This document shows, one piece after another, positions 19,968 through 29,064 of a DNA stretch of 64,000 nt. Position 1 is the first letter of the stretch, and each line of letters begins with the position of its first letter. Location of the stretch: positions 1-64,000 of the forward strand of contig NZ_RHNP01000008.1 in assembly GCF_003950295.1 (NCBI RefSeq), read 5' to 3'. The notes beneath the pieces were generated by a model. That model saw nothing but the letters and a program-made list of their open reading frames with translations, made no database searches and was not told where the DNA came from. This DNA comes from Loigolactobacillus iwatensis. Its GTDB lineage: Bacteria > Bacillota > Bacilli > Lactobacillales > Lactobacillaceae. The translations under genes and the position numbers were made by a program.

Positions 19968-21033
19968 GCTGCAAAACTCCTTCCGTCATTAGTTGGTTAA
20001 ACTGGTTGAAAAATAAATTACCATCACTTGGACCGGGATTTGCTTCAGGGTGGTACTGAACGGAAATGGCAGGTAGTGTTTCGTGTTTTAGTCCTTCAAT
20101 ACTGCCATCGTTACCCTCAATTTGCGTTACTTGCAGTGGTGTAGTTGCCAATGAATCGGCGGCGACAGCATAACCATGATTTTGACTCGTCATGATTGTT
20201 TTACCAGTTATCAGATTTTTAACCGGATGATTAAGCCCCCGGTGACCATAACTTAATTGATAGGTAGTTGCACCGTTGGCCAACGCAAATAATTGATGAC
20301 CCAGACAAATCCCGGCGAGGGGGTAATGCGTTTGTAATTGTTGAATTAATGGTAGGCTATCTGCATAATCAGTGGGGTCGGCGGGACCATTGGAAAGTAA
20401 AATGCCGTCAGGATTTAAGTTAGCAATCGTTGCGAAATCACTAGTGTAAGGAACAACGTCGACGGAGCAATCATGGGCCAGTAAATTGTTAATAATGGCC
20501 TGTTTAACGCCAAAATCAATTAACACAACGTGATGTTTGGTCGTATTAGTAGAATAATATTTTGTTTGGTAGGCTGGTTCTTTTTCTGTGAGTGTTTGTT
20601 GTGTTGCTTTGGTGAAGTTCACGACCTGTGCTTGATTACTTAAAATTCCCGTCATTGTTCCGTGTTGCCGTAAATGTTTGGTTAAGGCCCGGGTATCAAT
20701 ACCACTGATACCCGGAATTTGTTGTGCCTTTAAAAAATCATCTAAGTTTTCTTGACTTGTATAATGGAAACTTTGCTCGGCAAGTTGGTGCACAATCACT
20801 GCTGTACAAGTAGCCTTTAGTGACTGACTACGATTTTGATCGATTCCGTAATTACCAATTAATGGATAGGTAAAAGTAATTAATTGATTTGTATAGGATG
20901 GATCGGTAATCGCTTCTTGGTAGCCAGTCATTCCGGTATTAAAAACAACTTCACCACTAACTTCTTTAGTTAAATCTCCGAATGCTTGTCCAGCAAATGT
21001 CGTGCCGTCTTCTAAAATGAGATATCGTTTCAT
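19960..21033 (-). CDS. carA: Carbamoyl-phosphate synthase small subunit
   Basis: About 357 residues. The glutaminase subunit releases ammonia from glutamine for CarB. The class I amidotransferase domain shows the nucleophile motif GICLGHQLF (Cys about 243) and the His/Glu pair in [12 protein letters not shown] (about 325-337). The N-terminal domain has the typical [16 protein letters not shown] and [11 protein letters not shown]. An ATG at 21042 is only two bases from the AAAGG site, so the in-frame ATG at 21033 is preferred. It is translationally coupled to carB by overlap. Confidence 0.96.
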   Translation of the reverse strand: MKRYLILEDGTTFAGQAFGDLTKEVSGEVVFNTGMTGYQEAITDPSYTNQLITFTYPLIGNYGIDQNRSQSLKATCTAVIVHQLAEQSFHYTSQENLDDFLKAQQIPGISGIDTRALTKHLRQHGTMTGILSNQAQVVNFTKATQQTLTEKEPAYQTKYYSTNTTKHHVVLIDFGVKQAIINNLLAHDCSVDVVPYTSDFATIANLNPDGILLSNGPADPTDYADSLPLIQQLQTHYPLAGICLGHQLFALANGATTYQLSYGHRGLNHPVKNLITGKTIMTSQNHGYAVAADSLATTPLQVTQIEGNDGSIEGLKHETLPAISVQYHPEANPGPSDGNLFFNQFNQLMTEGVLQHA

Positions 21034-21042
21034 AAAATTCAT

Positions 21043-21272
21043 TACCTTTCATTTTATATTCATTTAAATTTAATTATCTTTGTTAATAGTAAACGGCATT
21101 TTTGATAAATAGTCAATACTTTATTCACTAAAAGCGGAATAATAACCATAAAATGACTATTTTTTGAATAAAAATATAAAATCATTGCATTTTAAGTGAA
21201 ACTGGTATATTGTAATTGGCATACAGAAAAAGTGATTAAATATTAATTTAAAGTTTTGATGAGGTGACTTTT
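21043..21272. promoter_or_regulatory. Divergent carA-argC regulatory region with candidate ARG box
   Basis: An AT-rich region between two divergent arginine operons. The 18-mer TTTGAATAAAAATATAAA at 21163-21180 matches the Firmicute ArgR/AhrC box TNTGNATWWWWATNCANA at all fixed positions but one. A further half-site, ATACAGA, lies at about 21219-21225. Arginine-dependent repression of both operons is expected from the pathway; operator assignment is by pattern only. Confidence 0.5.
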
Positions 21273-22301
21273 ATGCACGTCGCGCTAGTTGGTGTCACGG
21301 GATACAGTGGCATGGTTTTATATCAGTTATTGCAGCAACATCCAGAAGTAAATCAAGTTGATTTATACGGGCATAAAAATGCCAAGGCACAGTCGCTAGC
21401 TACAGCAGTACCCCAGTTTATTGGTAGCCAGGCCATGATTGAACCGTTTGCCGCTGAAAAAATTATGGCGGTTGATCAGGTTATCTTTTTCGCAACTTCG
21501 GCGGGGGTAACAACTGAACTTGCGAAACCGTTTATTGCCGCTAACTTTCCGGTGATTGATCTTTCTGGTGATTATCGGTTACGAAGTCGTTCTTCCTTTA
21601 AAAAGTGGTATCACAAAGAGGCACCTGATCAGGCTGCACTACAGCAAGCTCATTATGGTTTGGCCGAGTTTCATCAAGCAAGTGGTCAAACGTACATTGC
21701 TAATCCAGGGTGTTACGCCACTGCAACGTTGTTGGGGTTGGCACCATTAGTTCAACAAGGTTTAATTGAACCAGATTCGATTATCGTTGACGCTAAATCA
21801 GGTACTTCAGGAGCCGGGAAAAAATTGGCTGCCAACACACACTTCACACAAACAAATGAGAACTTGCAAGTGTATAAAGTCAACCAACACCAGCACATTC
21901 CAGAAATTATGCAACAACTACAAGAATGGAATTCACAAGTGCCGGCCATTCAATTTACAACCACCTTACTACCCATTACTCGCGGGATTATGAGCTCAAT
22001 TTTCGCCACGGTTAAACAAGGCGTGACTACGCAAGAGTTACAACACGCTTTTCAGGATACTTATCAGGAGCAACCTTTTGTTCGTATCTTTACTGAACAG
22101 CTACCAACTTTAAAACAAGTTATTGGTACGAACTTTTGTGATATTGGTGTCGTTTTTAATCCCGTTACACAAAAAGTATTCGTTGTCAGCGTGATTGATA
22201 ATTTGCTGAAGGGTGCTGGCGGGCAAGCAATTCAAAATTTTAATCAACTGTTTTCATTTCCAATAGCAAGTGGTTTACCGCAAAGACCAATGTTGCCCTA
22301 G
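21273..22301 (+). CDS. argC: N-acetyl-gamma-glutamyl-phosphate reductase
   Basis: 342 residues. It reduces N-acetylglutamyl phosphate to the semialdehyde with NADPH, the third step of ornithine synthesis. The N-terminal nucleotide motif is ALVGVTGYSG (about 4-13); the catalytic Cys lies in YIANPGCYATA (about 144-154); GTSGAGKK and the C-terminal DNLLKGAGGQAIQN are conserved. Start ATG 21273 is chosen because GAGGTG sits seven bases upstream; a GTG nine bases earlier overlaps that site. It is the first gene of argCJB. Confidence 0.96.
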   Translation: MHVALVGVTGYSGMVLYQLLQQHPEVNQVDLYGHKNAKAQSLATAVPQFIGSQAMIEPFAAEKIMAVDQVIFFATSAGVTTELAKPFIAANFPVIDLSGDYRLRSRSSFKKWYHKEAPDQAALQQAHYGLAEFHQASGQTYIANPGCYATATLLGLAPLVQQGLIEPDSIIVDAKSGTSGAGKKLAANTHFTQTNENLQVYKVNQHQHIPEIMQQLQEWNSQVPAIQFTTTLLPITRGIMSSIFATVKQGVTTQELQHAFQDTYQEQPFVRIFTEQLPTLKQVIGTNFCDIGVVFNPVTQKVFVVSVIDNLLKGAGGQAIQNFNQLFSFPIASGLPQRPMLP

Positions 22302-22331
22302 CAGTTTTACTTAAGAGAGGATTGAAGCAAG

Positions 22332-23543
22332 ATGCAAGAAATAAAAGAAGAAACTGAAATGAAGATTATTGATTTTACCTGGCCCGCTGGTTTTTATAGC
22401 GACGGTATTAACGCTGGATTACGGCAAGTGAAAAATGATCTAGGTTGGTTGTACTCTAAAGTCCCAGCGCAAGCCGCAGGTGTTTATACAACTAATCAAT
22501 TTCAGGCTGCTCCAACAAAATTGACCAAACAAACAATCAATGCCAAGCATGTCCTGCAAGCAATTGTCATGAATAGCGCTAATGCTAATTCATGTACAGG
22601 AGCCCAAGGTGAAGCGGATGCATTGGCGATGCAACAGTTAGCGGCCACCAAATTGAAACTGAAACCAGCTCTAGTGGGCGTTGCTTCTACGGGCTTAATT
22701 GGTAAAGCACTGCCGATGGAATTGATTACGGCAGGTATCAAACAGTTACAACTAACCAAAACAACTGCGGTTACCAACGCTATTTTAACAACGGATAAAC
22801 AACCAAAGACTTGCAGTGTTCAATGCAAAATTGACGGTAAGCTAGTTACAATCAGTGGCTTTGCAAAGGGGTCCGGGATGATCCACCCAAAGATGGCTAC
22901 AATGTTGGGTTTTGTGACCACGGATGCTGCAATTTCTGGAACTCAACTGCAAGAATTGCTTAGTCAGCAAGTTGATGAGACTTTTAACCAAATAACGGTG
23001 GACGGGGACACGTCAACCAACGATATGGTGGTCGCACTGGCAAATGGGCTGGCTGGTAATCAAACATTAGTGTCAGGTAGTTTAGATTATTCTAAATTTA
23101 AAGCTAATTTTAGCTATGTTTTAGGTGAATTGGCCAAAAAAATTGCGGCCGATGGTGAAGGGGCCTCTAAATTAGTGGAAGTGAATGTTCATGGCGCGGC
23201 CGATAAAGCAGATGGTCAAAAAGTGGCCAAGGCAATTGTTGGTTCTAATTTGGTTAAGGCCGCCATTTTTGGTGAGGATCCTAACTGGGGTCGAATTATG
23301 GGTGCAATTGGTCAGACCGACGCCAAATTAGATATTGGCAATGTCGCCGTTCAAATGAATGGGCAAGCACTGGTTAAAGGCAGCATAGCAGTCGCCTTTG
23401 ATCAGACAGCGATGAAGGTGGCGCTAGCAAAGCCAAAAATTATAATTGAGGTTGATTTACATAATGGTGTTGCGAGTGGCCAGGCCTGGGGTTGTGATCT
23501 AACCTATAATTACGTCAAAATTAATGCCAGTTACCATAATTAA
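22332..23543 (+). CDS. argJ: Bifunctional glutamate/ornithine N-acetyltransferase
   Basis: 403 residues. It transfers acetyl from N-acetylornithine to glutamate (cyclic pathway) and may also use acetyl-CoA. It is made as a precursor cleaved at the conserved Ala-Thr in KGSGMIHPKMATMLGF (about 180-195), giving the N-terminal nucleophile Thr of the beta chain. DGDTSTNDMV and EDPNWGRIMGAIG are further signatures. The start is not certain: ATG 22332 has AGAGAGG eleven bases upstream, and ATG 22359 (MKIIDF) is an alternative with a weaker site. The cyclic pathway fits the absence of argA and argE here. Confidence 0.95.
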   Translation: MQEIKEETEMKIIDFTWPAGFYSDGINAGLRQVKNDLGWLYSKVPAQAAGVYTTNQFQAAPTKLTKQTINAKHVLQAIVMNSANANSCTGAQGEADALAMQQLAATKLKLKPALVGVASTGLIGKALPMELITAGIKQLQLTKTTAVTNAILTTDKQPKTCSVQCKIDGKLVTISGFAKGSGMIHPKMATMLGFVTTDAAISGTQLQELLSQQVDETFNQITVDGDTSTNDMVVALANGLAGNQTLVSGSLDYSKFKANFSYVLGELAKKIAADGEGASKLVEVNVHGAADKADGQKVAKAIVGSNLVKAAIFGEDPNWGRIMGAIGQTDAKLDIGNVAVQMNGQALVKGSIAVAFDQTAMKVALAKPKIIIEVDLHNGVASGQAWGCDLTYNYVKINASYHN

Positions 23544-23564
23544 CGGCTATCGGGGGAATTAGAA

Positions 23565-24311
23565 ATGACGCAAACAATTGTCATTAAAGTTGGTGGAAAC
23601 GCTATTACTGAACTTGATGCTCACTTTTTTAAGCAGCTACGACAGTGGCGTGAAGCGGGGAAGCAAATCCTGATTGTACACGGTGGTGGCCCACTTATCA
23701 CGGAGTGGAGTAAGAAGTTGCACCTTTCAGTAAAAAAAATTAACGGTATCCGTGTGACTGATCAGGCTGTTTTAGCAGTGACCAAGGCTGTTTTGCTAGG
23801 TCTAATTCAACCACAATTATTAAGCAAATTAAGTACTAATCACTTATTGGCTGTCGGTCTGAATGCTAGTGATCAGCAATTATTGGTTGGTGAAACACTC
23901 AATCAATCACTATATGGAGAAGTTGGAAAAATTACCCAAGTTAATTTGCCACTATTACAGCAGTTATTACAGAAACAAATTGTTGTCTTGGCACCGTTAG
24001 CGCAAACAAAGACCGGAGATTGGCTAAACGTAAACGCTGATCTTGCGGCCGCAGAAATTGCCAGTCAGCTAAACGCAACTAAATTAGTGTTAATGACGGA
24101 CGTACCAGGAGTCATGACAAAAGGGCAAGTAATGTCCCATTTGAACTGGCCAAAGGCACAACAACTTTTGGGTAAACAGATCATTAAGACGGGGATGGCA
24201 CCTAAAATCAAAGCAGCATTTCAGGCCTTAAATAAAGGGGTAGCACAGGCCTTAATTACCGATGATCTAGCACATGCTGGAACAACACTGACAACTGTTG
24301 CAACGGACTAA
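23565..24311 (+). CDS. argB: Acetylglutamate kinase
   Basis: 248 residues of the amino-acid-kinase fold. It phosphorylates N-acetylglutamate. Motifs are VIKVGGNAIT (about 5-14), the substrate/ATP loop VHGGGP (about 38-43), VNADLAAAEIAS (about 155-166) and KTGMAPKIKAA (about 207-217). The short length and lack of an N-terminal helix resemble arginine-insensitive, ArgJ-partnered enzymes. SD GGGGG lies eight bases upstream. It is followed by a 137-base gap with a leader-like element before argD. Confidence 0.95.
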   Translation: MTQTIVIKVGGNAITELDAHFFKQLRQWREAGKQILIVHGGGPLITEWSKKLHLSVKKINGIRVTDQAVLAVTKAVLLGLIQPQLLSKLSTNHLLAVGLNASDQQLLVGETLNQSLYGEVGKITQVNLPLLQQLLQKQIVVLAPLAQTKTGDWLNVNADLAAAEIASQLNATKLVLMTDVPGVMTKGQVMSHLNWPKAQQLLGKQIIKTGMAPKIKAAFQALNKGVAQALITDDLAHAGTTLTTVATD

Positions 24312-24341
24312 AGCCTATTTAGCGGTATGAAAATATTTAGC

Positions 24342-24392
24342 ATGTTTCGAGTGCACGATTTTTGTGCTAGGAGAATGGACAACCTACGATAA
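24342..24392 (+). CDS. Candidate 16-codon leader ORF upstream of argD
   Basis: The frame encodes MFRVHDFCARRMDNLR. It is nearly the same as the two micro-ORFs before rsmA (44037 and 44138), although the genes downstream are unrelated. The core from CAC through GTGCTAGGAGAATGGA is almost identical in DNA in all three, and it contains tandem rare Arg codons AGG-AGA. No good SD precedes this copy. A perfect 10-bp hairpin (24397-24406 with 24410-24419) follows the stop. It may be a leader peptide or only part of a structured RNA element. Confidence 0.4.
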   Translation: MFRVHDFCARRMDNLR

Positions 24393-24396
24393 TAAG

Positions 24397-24419
24397 ATTT
24401 TTGTGTAAGACACAAAAAT
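24397..24419 (+). promoter_or_regulatory. Hairpin between leader ORF and argD
   Basis: ATTTTTGTGT / ACACAAAAAT, ten perfect base pairs with loop AAG, starting five bases after the micro-ORF stop and about 30 bases before argD. No T-run follows, so it is not a standard terminator. The equivalent hairpins before rsmA (ATTTTGC / GCAAAAT) differ in sequence but keep pairing, which suggests a conserved structure. Confidence 0.5.
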
Positions 24420-24448
24420 ATTCATAAGAGTATTTAGGAGGTAATTCT

Positions 24449-25630
24449 ATGAAGTACGTTTTTCCAACTTATAATCGCTTCCCGTTAGATATTGTCGCGG
24501 GTGAGGATTGGCATTTAACTGATGATAATAATAAAACCTATTTGGATTTTACAAGTGGAATTGGCGTTTGTAATTTTGGTTATAGTAACGAGTTGATTCA
24601 AAAGAGTGTGGCCCACCAATTAACAAAAATTTGGCATACATCTAATTTATATGAAAGTCACTTACAAGATGAGGTGGCCCACCAATTAGTTGGAACTGAG
24701 GATCGACTGGTCTATTTTTGTAATTCAGGAACTGAGGCCAACGAGGCGGCCTTAAAACTCGCGCGCAAATATACTGGGAGAAGTGCCGTATTATCTTTTA
24801 ACAATAGTTTTCACGGGCGGACATACGGGGCAATGTCACTGACCGGAAATCCAGCAATTCAAACCGGATTTGCGCCGTTAGTACCGGGAATTTCTTTTGC
24901 GAACTACAATGATCCTGCGGCGATTGAACAGATTAAACCAGATTTGGCAGCAGTAATTTTAGAAGTTATTCAAGGTGAAGGTGGCGTATACGCGGCCAAG
25001 GCTCAATGGTTAAAGGCAGTGGCCAAAGCCTGTCACGAGCAACAAGTATTATTGATCATTGACGAAGTGCAAACGGGTATTGGGCGAACGGGCAAACGGT
25101 TTGCCTACCAGTACTATGAGCTAGACCCGGACATTGTGACCGTTGCTAAAGGATTGGGGAACGGCTTGCCAATTGGTGCAATGATTGGTAAATCTAATTT
25201 GGCGGTTGCGTTTGGACCGGGTAGTCACGGCTCAACCTTTGGTGGCAATAAAATTGCCTTGGCGTCTGCTACGGCCGTTTTACAACAACTAACACCTGAA
25301 TTTTTGGCAGGTGTACAAACTAAAGCGACGCAAGTTTGGCAGACTTTAGAAAATGAAATTATAACTTTACCTGTAGTTACTGGTGTTACAGGCTTGGGTC
25401 TAATGATTGGAATTCATTTAGACGAAACTGTTGCCGTCGGTGATGTTATTGAAGAACTGCAACAAAATGGTTTGCTGACACTTTCGGCGAAACATAATAC
25501 TTTGCGTTTACTACCACCATTAGTGATGGATGCTGCTGATTTAATGCTTGGTTTACAAAAAATCGAACAGGTTTTAAGTTCTAAAACTCAAAAGCAAAGG
25601 AAGGTGTCCTATGAACCATTTTCAAAATAA
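24449..25630 (+). CDS. argD: Acetylornithine aminotransferase
   Basis: 393 residues, class III PLP aminotransferase. It converts N-acetylglutamate semialdehyde to N-acetylornithine with glutamate. Signatures are [17 protein letters not shown] (about 90-106), [21 protein letters not shown] (about 206-218), and the PLP-binding Lys in [15 protein letters not shown] (about 238). SD AGGAGG lies eight bases upstream. Its 3' end overlaps argF by 20 bases, so argDF are coupled. A leader element separates it from argB. Confidence 0.95.
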   Translation: MKYVFPTYNRFPLDIVAGEDWHLTDDNNKTYLDFTSGIGVCNFGYSNELIQKSVAHQLTKIWHTSNLYESHLQDEVAHQLVGTEDRLVYFCNSGTEANEAALKLARKYTGRSAVLSFNNSFHGRTYGAMSLTGNPAIQTGFAPLVPGISFANYNDPAAIEQIKPDLAAVILEVIQGEGGVYAAKAQWLKAVAKACHEQQVLLIIDEVQTGIGRTGKRFAYQYYELDPDIVTVAKGLGNGLPIGAMIGKSNLAVAFGPGSHGSTFGGNKIALASATAVLQQLTPEFLAGVQTKATQVWQTLENEIITLPVVTGVTGLGLMIGIHLDETVAVGDVIEELQQNGLLTLSAKHNTLRLLPPLVMDAADLMLGLQKIEQVLSSKTQKQRKVSYEPFSK

Positions 25631-26639
25631 AAGTTTTTTAAAAGAAATTGATTTCACGACCGCCGAGCTAAATTACTTGATTGATTTTGGCTGCCACTTG
25701 AAACAATTAAAAAAGCAGCACATCCCGCACCCTTATTTGCAAGGTAAGAATATTGCGCTGTTGTTTGAGAAGACTTCCACGCGGACACGGTCGGCGTTCA
25801 CTGTTGCGGCCACTGATTTAGGGGCGCACCCAGAATTTTTAGGGAAAAATGATATTCAATTTGGTAAAAAAGAATCCACGATTGATACGGCCAAAGTTTT
25901 GGGCAGTATGTTTGACGGTATTGAATACCGTGGCTTTACACAAAAAACGGTTGAACAGTTGGCAGCTTATAGCGGCGTTCCCGTTTGGAATGGGTTAACT
26001 GATACTTGGCATCCAACGCAAATGATTGCTGATTTTATGACGTTGAAAGAACAATTTGGTCAGCTAAAAGGCTTAACCTTGGCTTACGTTGGGGATGGTC
26101 GTAATAATATGGGAAACTCGTTGTTGGTTACAGCAGCCAAACTCGGGGTTAATATTCAAATTGGTAGTCCAAAAGAATTACAACCAGACCAGAAAGTTGT
26201 GGCACTGGCCAAACAGGCGGCCGCTGATAGTGGTAGTAACATTACTTTGACGACTGATCCTGAGGCTGCAGTTAATGGTGCCGATGCTATTTACACGGAC
26301 GTTTGGATTTCAATGGGTGAAAAAATAGATGTGGCTGTTCGAGTGAAGGCCCTGCTACCATACCAAGTTAATGCCAAATTATTGGCCGCAACGGGTAAAA
26401 AAACAACGATTTTATTACATTGTTTGCCAGCGTACCACGATGATCAAACTGAGGTTGGAAAATCATTAGAAGAGCAGTTTAACGTTTCGGCGTTAGAAAT
26501 TACGGATGATGTTTTTAACGGTCCCCAATCATTAGTTTTTCAAGAGGCTGAAAATCGATTACACGCGATTAAGTCAATTATGGCAGCCACTTTAGGTAAT
26601 TTATTTATTCCGGAGACATTATTTAATTCGGAAAATTAA
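25611..26639 (+). CDS. argF: Ornithine carbamoyltransferase
   Basis: 342 residues. It joins carbamoyl phosphate and ornithine to give citrulline. The carbamoyl-phosphate loop is [12 protein letters not shown] (about 53-64); the later motifs HPTQM (about 133) and HCLPAYHD (about 271-278, catalytic Cys) are intact. SD AAGGAAGG lies inside the end of argD, so translation is probably coupled. An arcB role (catabolic) is possible in principle, but membership of argCJBDF points to biosynthesis. It ends at a strong terminator. Confidence 0.95.
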   Translation: MNHFQNKSFLKEIDFTTAELNYLIDFGCHLKQLKKQHIPHPYLQGKNIALLFEKTSTRTRSAFTVAATDLGAHPEFLGKNDIQFGKKESTIDTAKVLGSMFDGIEYRGFTQKTVEQLAAYSGVPVWNGLTDTWHPTQMIADFMTLKEQFGQLKGLTLAYVGDGRNNMGNSLLVTAAKLGVNIQIGSPKELQPDQKVVALAKQAAADSGSNITLTTDPEAAVNGADAIYTDVWISMGEKIDVAVRVKALLPYQVNAKLLAATGKKTTILLHCLPAYHDDQTEVGKSLEEQFNVSALEITDDVFNGPQSLVFQEAENRLHAIKSIMAATLGNLFIPETLFNSEN

Positions 26640-26684
26640 AAATGCTAGTCAACAGGTTTTTACCTTGCGACTAGCATTTTTTAG
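26639..26684. terminator. Bidirectional terminator between argF and the DUF960-like gene
   Basis: Inverted repeat AATGCTAGTC / GACTAGCATT around 'aacaggtttttaccttgc', with T-runs on both strands. It serves argF on the plus strand and the convergent minus-strand gene ending at 26681. Confidence 0.85.
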
Positions 26685-26992
26685 TTATTATTGGCTTCAT
26701 CTGGTAATAGAATCGTTTGATTTTCACCATCATCGTAGGCCAGCAGTAAATCTGGATAACCAGGATCGGACGGAAAGTCAGTGTCAAAGCTTGCTACTAC
26801 GTCATTGTCTTGAATGTAATCGTAACTGATAGTGCCGTTATGATTGGTTAACTGAAAAGCAAGTGTTTGACCAAGTGGAAAAATACCCTGTAGATTATTA
26901 TCGATAATCGACCAAACTTGATCAATTAATTCACCAGGAATTTGAGCGATAACACCATAAGTTGCAAAACGATTCCGATTATTTTCAAACAT
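26681..26992 (-). CDS. DUF960-like small protein
   Basis: 103 residues, acidic, soluble. The N-terminal MFENNRNRFATYGV, then IPGELIDQVWSIID and the C-terminal YDDGENQTILLPDE look like the DUF960 family of Firmicutes; assignment is from memory of the pattern. It contains no cysteine or membrane segment. SD GAAGG lies seven bases upstream on the minus strand. Function unknown. It is a single gene convergent with argF. Confidence 0.65.
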   Translation of the reverse strand: MFENNRNRFATYGVIAQIPGELIDQVWSIIDNNLQGIFPLGQTLAFQLTNHNGTISYDYIQDNDVVASFDTDFPSDPGYPDLLLAYDDGENQTILLPDEANNN

Positions 26993-27048
26993 TGACTATA
27001 CCTTCTTTTTTGTGAATTACACTGACTACAGTATAACGTATTTGGCCA

Positions 27049-27082
27049 AAAAAATCGTGGAGTTAACTTCACGATTTTTTAA
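27049..27082 (-). terminator. Terminator of the PadR-DUF1700-DUF4097 operon
   Basis: Stem AAAAAATCGTG (27049-27059) with CACGATTTTTT (27070-27080), overlapping the stop codon of the DUF4097 gene. Runs of A and T on the two sides would allow function in both directions. Confidence 0.75.
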
Positions 27083-27954
27083 CGAATAACTTTAACGATT
27101 CCATTTTTTGTTTCTAGATTAAGGGTGTCTCTAGCATTTTGATTTTTAACAAGTGACTTTTTGAAGGATTTACCGAAAAAGTCATTATATTTAGAATCAC
27201 TACTGTGAATAACGTAACCAGTGGTTGGAGTGGCCTGCACGCCAATACTGCCCTTATTGGTGTGTAAATTTATTTGGCCGTGAATTTTACTGTGCCGGAG
27301 GTGAATATCACCGGAAGCGCTGGCCAGATTAGTTTCGGTCAGCTCACTTTTAACAATGGTGAGTTCACCACTTTCGGCTGTCACATGACTATTTTTTAGT
27401 TGAACCGTGTTAAACCGGATTGCACCACTGCGCGAATGTAGCTGACTTGACTGCTTAGCTTTAACAGATTTCATGGCTAAACTTCCGTTGTCCGTGGTTG
27501 CACTTAAGTTTTTACTGGCCTGATCTTTAACGTAGATATTACCGCTAGTAGTGGATAATTTAAGGTGGTTTAATTCATCTTTAGGTAACGTTAGAATGAC
27601 CTCAACTGGCTTATCATTTGCGTCAAAATTTAATTTGGCCTTAGCTACTGGCGTTCTTTTTACCCGGACGGTTAAATGGCCATCTTTAACGGTGACCTGT
27701 GGTTGGCCAGTTTTTATGGTTCTTGTGGTAAGTTGCCTGTTCTTGCCCGTCTTTACGGTAATATCGGCATCTCTGGTATTAATCCTAACGTTATCAATTT
27801 TTGACAACGATCGAGTTTTAGTCGTTTTTTCAATGATTCTAAAACCATGATCATAGTAACCGACGTTTTTGTGGGCGCCAAAAAGAAGGCCGAGTACAAT
27901 TAAAATGACACCGGTAATTAAGAGCAGCGCACTCCATTTAAAAAGTCGTTTCAT
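27079..27954 (-). CDS. DUF4097 (LiaG-like) putative adhesin/envelope protein
   Basis: 291 residues. One N-terminal membrane helix (about 7-27) anchors an extracytoplasmic beta-helical region (about 50-290) made of repeated short strands with small polar turns (TTSGNIYVKD, ATTDNGSLAMKS, SRSGAIRFNTV, AESGELTIV), the DUF4097/LiaG pattern. Relatives sit in envelope-stress operons. It is the third gene of a PadR-controlled operon, overlapping the DUF1700 gene by four bases. Biochemical role unknown. Confidence 0.85.
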   Translation of the reverse strand: MKRLFKWSALLLITGVILIVLGLLFGAHKNVGYYDHGFRIIEKTTKTRSLSKIDNVRINTRDADITVKTGKNRQLTTRTIKTGQPQVTVKDGHLTVRVKRTPVAKAKLNFDANDKPVEVILTLPKDELNHLKLSTTSGNIYVKDQASKNLSATTDNGSLAMKSVKAKQSSQLHSRSGAIRFNTVQLKNSHVTAESGELTIVKSELTETNLASASGDIHLRHSKIHGQINLHTNKGSIGVQATPTTGYVIHSSDSKYNDFFGKSFKKSLVKNQNARDTLNLETKNGIVKVIR

Positions 27955-28565
27955 TTGGCTGCCACCTTTCTTTGTGAATGCTGGCGGATTTTTTGGTATA
28001 AAAATTTGGTGAAGGTGGCGCCGGCCTGAAGTAGGACTTTGAGAATGAGGTAGCTGAGAAGGCCAATTAAAATAGTGGCTCCTAAGGCCGCCAAACCAAC
28101 ACCAATATAAAAAATACCCGTAACGAAAGAGCCAAATAAAACACTCACGCCGGCGATAGTACTGAAAACACTAACAACGCCGGCCGCTAGTGTCATCACT
28201 AAAAGAAGGCCACAGCAAAGGAAGAACATCAAGATTCCTAACGCAAAAAAAAGTGCGATGGTCAATGCTAAAGGAATTGCAATTGGGGAAGCCATGACGG
28301 CTAGTAAGATCAACCAAATTAAGTGTGCATTATGTTTGGGTGTGGTCACAGTTGGTTCTTCTTCAGTAGCGCGAATTGAGTAGTCGGCCAAAGTCTTACG
28401 AGCAAGCCGTTTTGGTGAACCAAGTTTTGCTGTGATTTCTTCGATGGTTGTCAATTCGGCATCTTCAATATATTCGGTATAAAAATCGATTACATCAGCA
28501 CATTCGTCCGCATTTAATGGCGTCAGTTGTTGTTTTAGTTGTTCTAAGTAGGTCTCTTTATCCAT
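27951..28565 (-). CDS. DUF1700 (HAAS-domain) membrane protein
   Basis: 204 residues. The N-terminal soluble HAAS domain (MDKETYLEQLKQQL ... DVIDFYTEYIEDAE, with ITAKLGSPKRLARK, about 1-65) is followed by several hydrophobic segments (about 83-190) rich in Gly, Ala, Leu and Val. This domain order is typical of DUF1700 proteins, which accompany PadR regulators and DUF4097 proteins in Firmicutes; it may work as a membrane partner or anti-factor. It overlaps padR by eight bases and the DUF4097 gene by four. Confidence 0.88.
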   Translation of the reverse strand: MDKETYLEQLKQQLTPLNADECADVIDFYTEYIEDAELTTIEEITAKLGSPKRLARKTLADYSIRATEEEPTVTTPKHNAHLIWLILLAVMASPIAIPLALTIALFFALGILMFFLCCGLLLVMTLAAGVVSVFSTIAGVSVLFGSFVTGIFYIGVGLAALGATILIGLLSYLILKVLLQAGATFTKFLYQKIRQHSQRKVAAK

Positions 28566-28875
28566 GGTTATCTCCTTTCAACAGCCAGTCAATATTATGT
28601 TTGTAATTTTCCCAGTCGTTGCGAATTACCCCTAACTGTTTAGTTCCTGCTTTGGTTAGGCGGTAATAACGACGGTTACGGCCTTTAAATGACTCATCAT
28701 AAGTTTCCAACCAACTTTCCTTATGCAGCCGGCGTAGTACTGGATAAAGGGTGGATTCAGAAATTGGGATTGTTTGCTGAATTCGTTGTGTGATTGCGTA
28801 GCCGTAATAATCTTTTTCGGCAAGCAATGCCAACACGCAGCCATCAAGTAATTCCGTGCTAACTTGAATTTTCAT
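28558..28875 (-). CDS. PadR-family transcriptional regulator
   Basis: 105 residues, the short subfamily with a winged helix (LLAEKDYYGYAITQRIQQTIPISESTLYPVLRRLHKESWLE, about 17-60, in three pieces) and a C-terminal dimerisation helix (TKAGTKQLG...WENYKHNIDWLL). It is the first gene of the operon and likely an autorepressor that responds to envelope stress or a ligand. Inverted and direct repeats of TATAGTAT/ATAC type lie just upstream (28891-28930), where an operator would be expected. Confidence 0.92.
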   Translation of the reverse strand: MKIQVSTELLDGCVLALLAEKDYYGYAITQRIQQTIPISESTLYPVLRRLHKESWLETYDESFKGRNRRYYRLTKAGTKQLGVIRNDWENYKHNIDWLLKGDNHG

Positions 28876-28890
28876 AGCTATTCTCCTAAC

Positions 28891-28931
28891 TATATTATAC
28901 GTCGTATAGTATTAATTTAAATATAGTATAG
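28891..28931 (-). promoter_or_regulatory. Candidate PadR operator/promoter
   Basis: TATAC-GTC-GTATA at 28896-28908 is palindromic, and TATAGTAT is repeated directly at 28905-28912 and again from 28923, 18 bases apart. The ATACT/AGTAT character fits known PadR boxes, and the AT-rich sequence also holds TATAAT-like -10 candidates on the minus strand. Autoregulation is inferred. Confidence 0.45.
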
Positions 28932-29064
28932 GTAACCACTGGCGTCGCGGTCAAGTATTTTTCGGGATTGGGACTAAAAATCAGTCGTAAGTAGTAGTTC
29001 TCAGGCACGCTTAAACTAAATTGGTCAGGTAAATAGTAAAAAAGTTTTTTCAAAACCCAATCTG

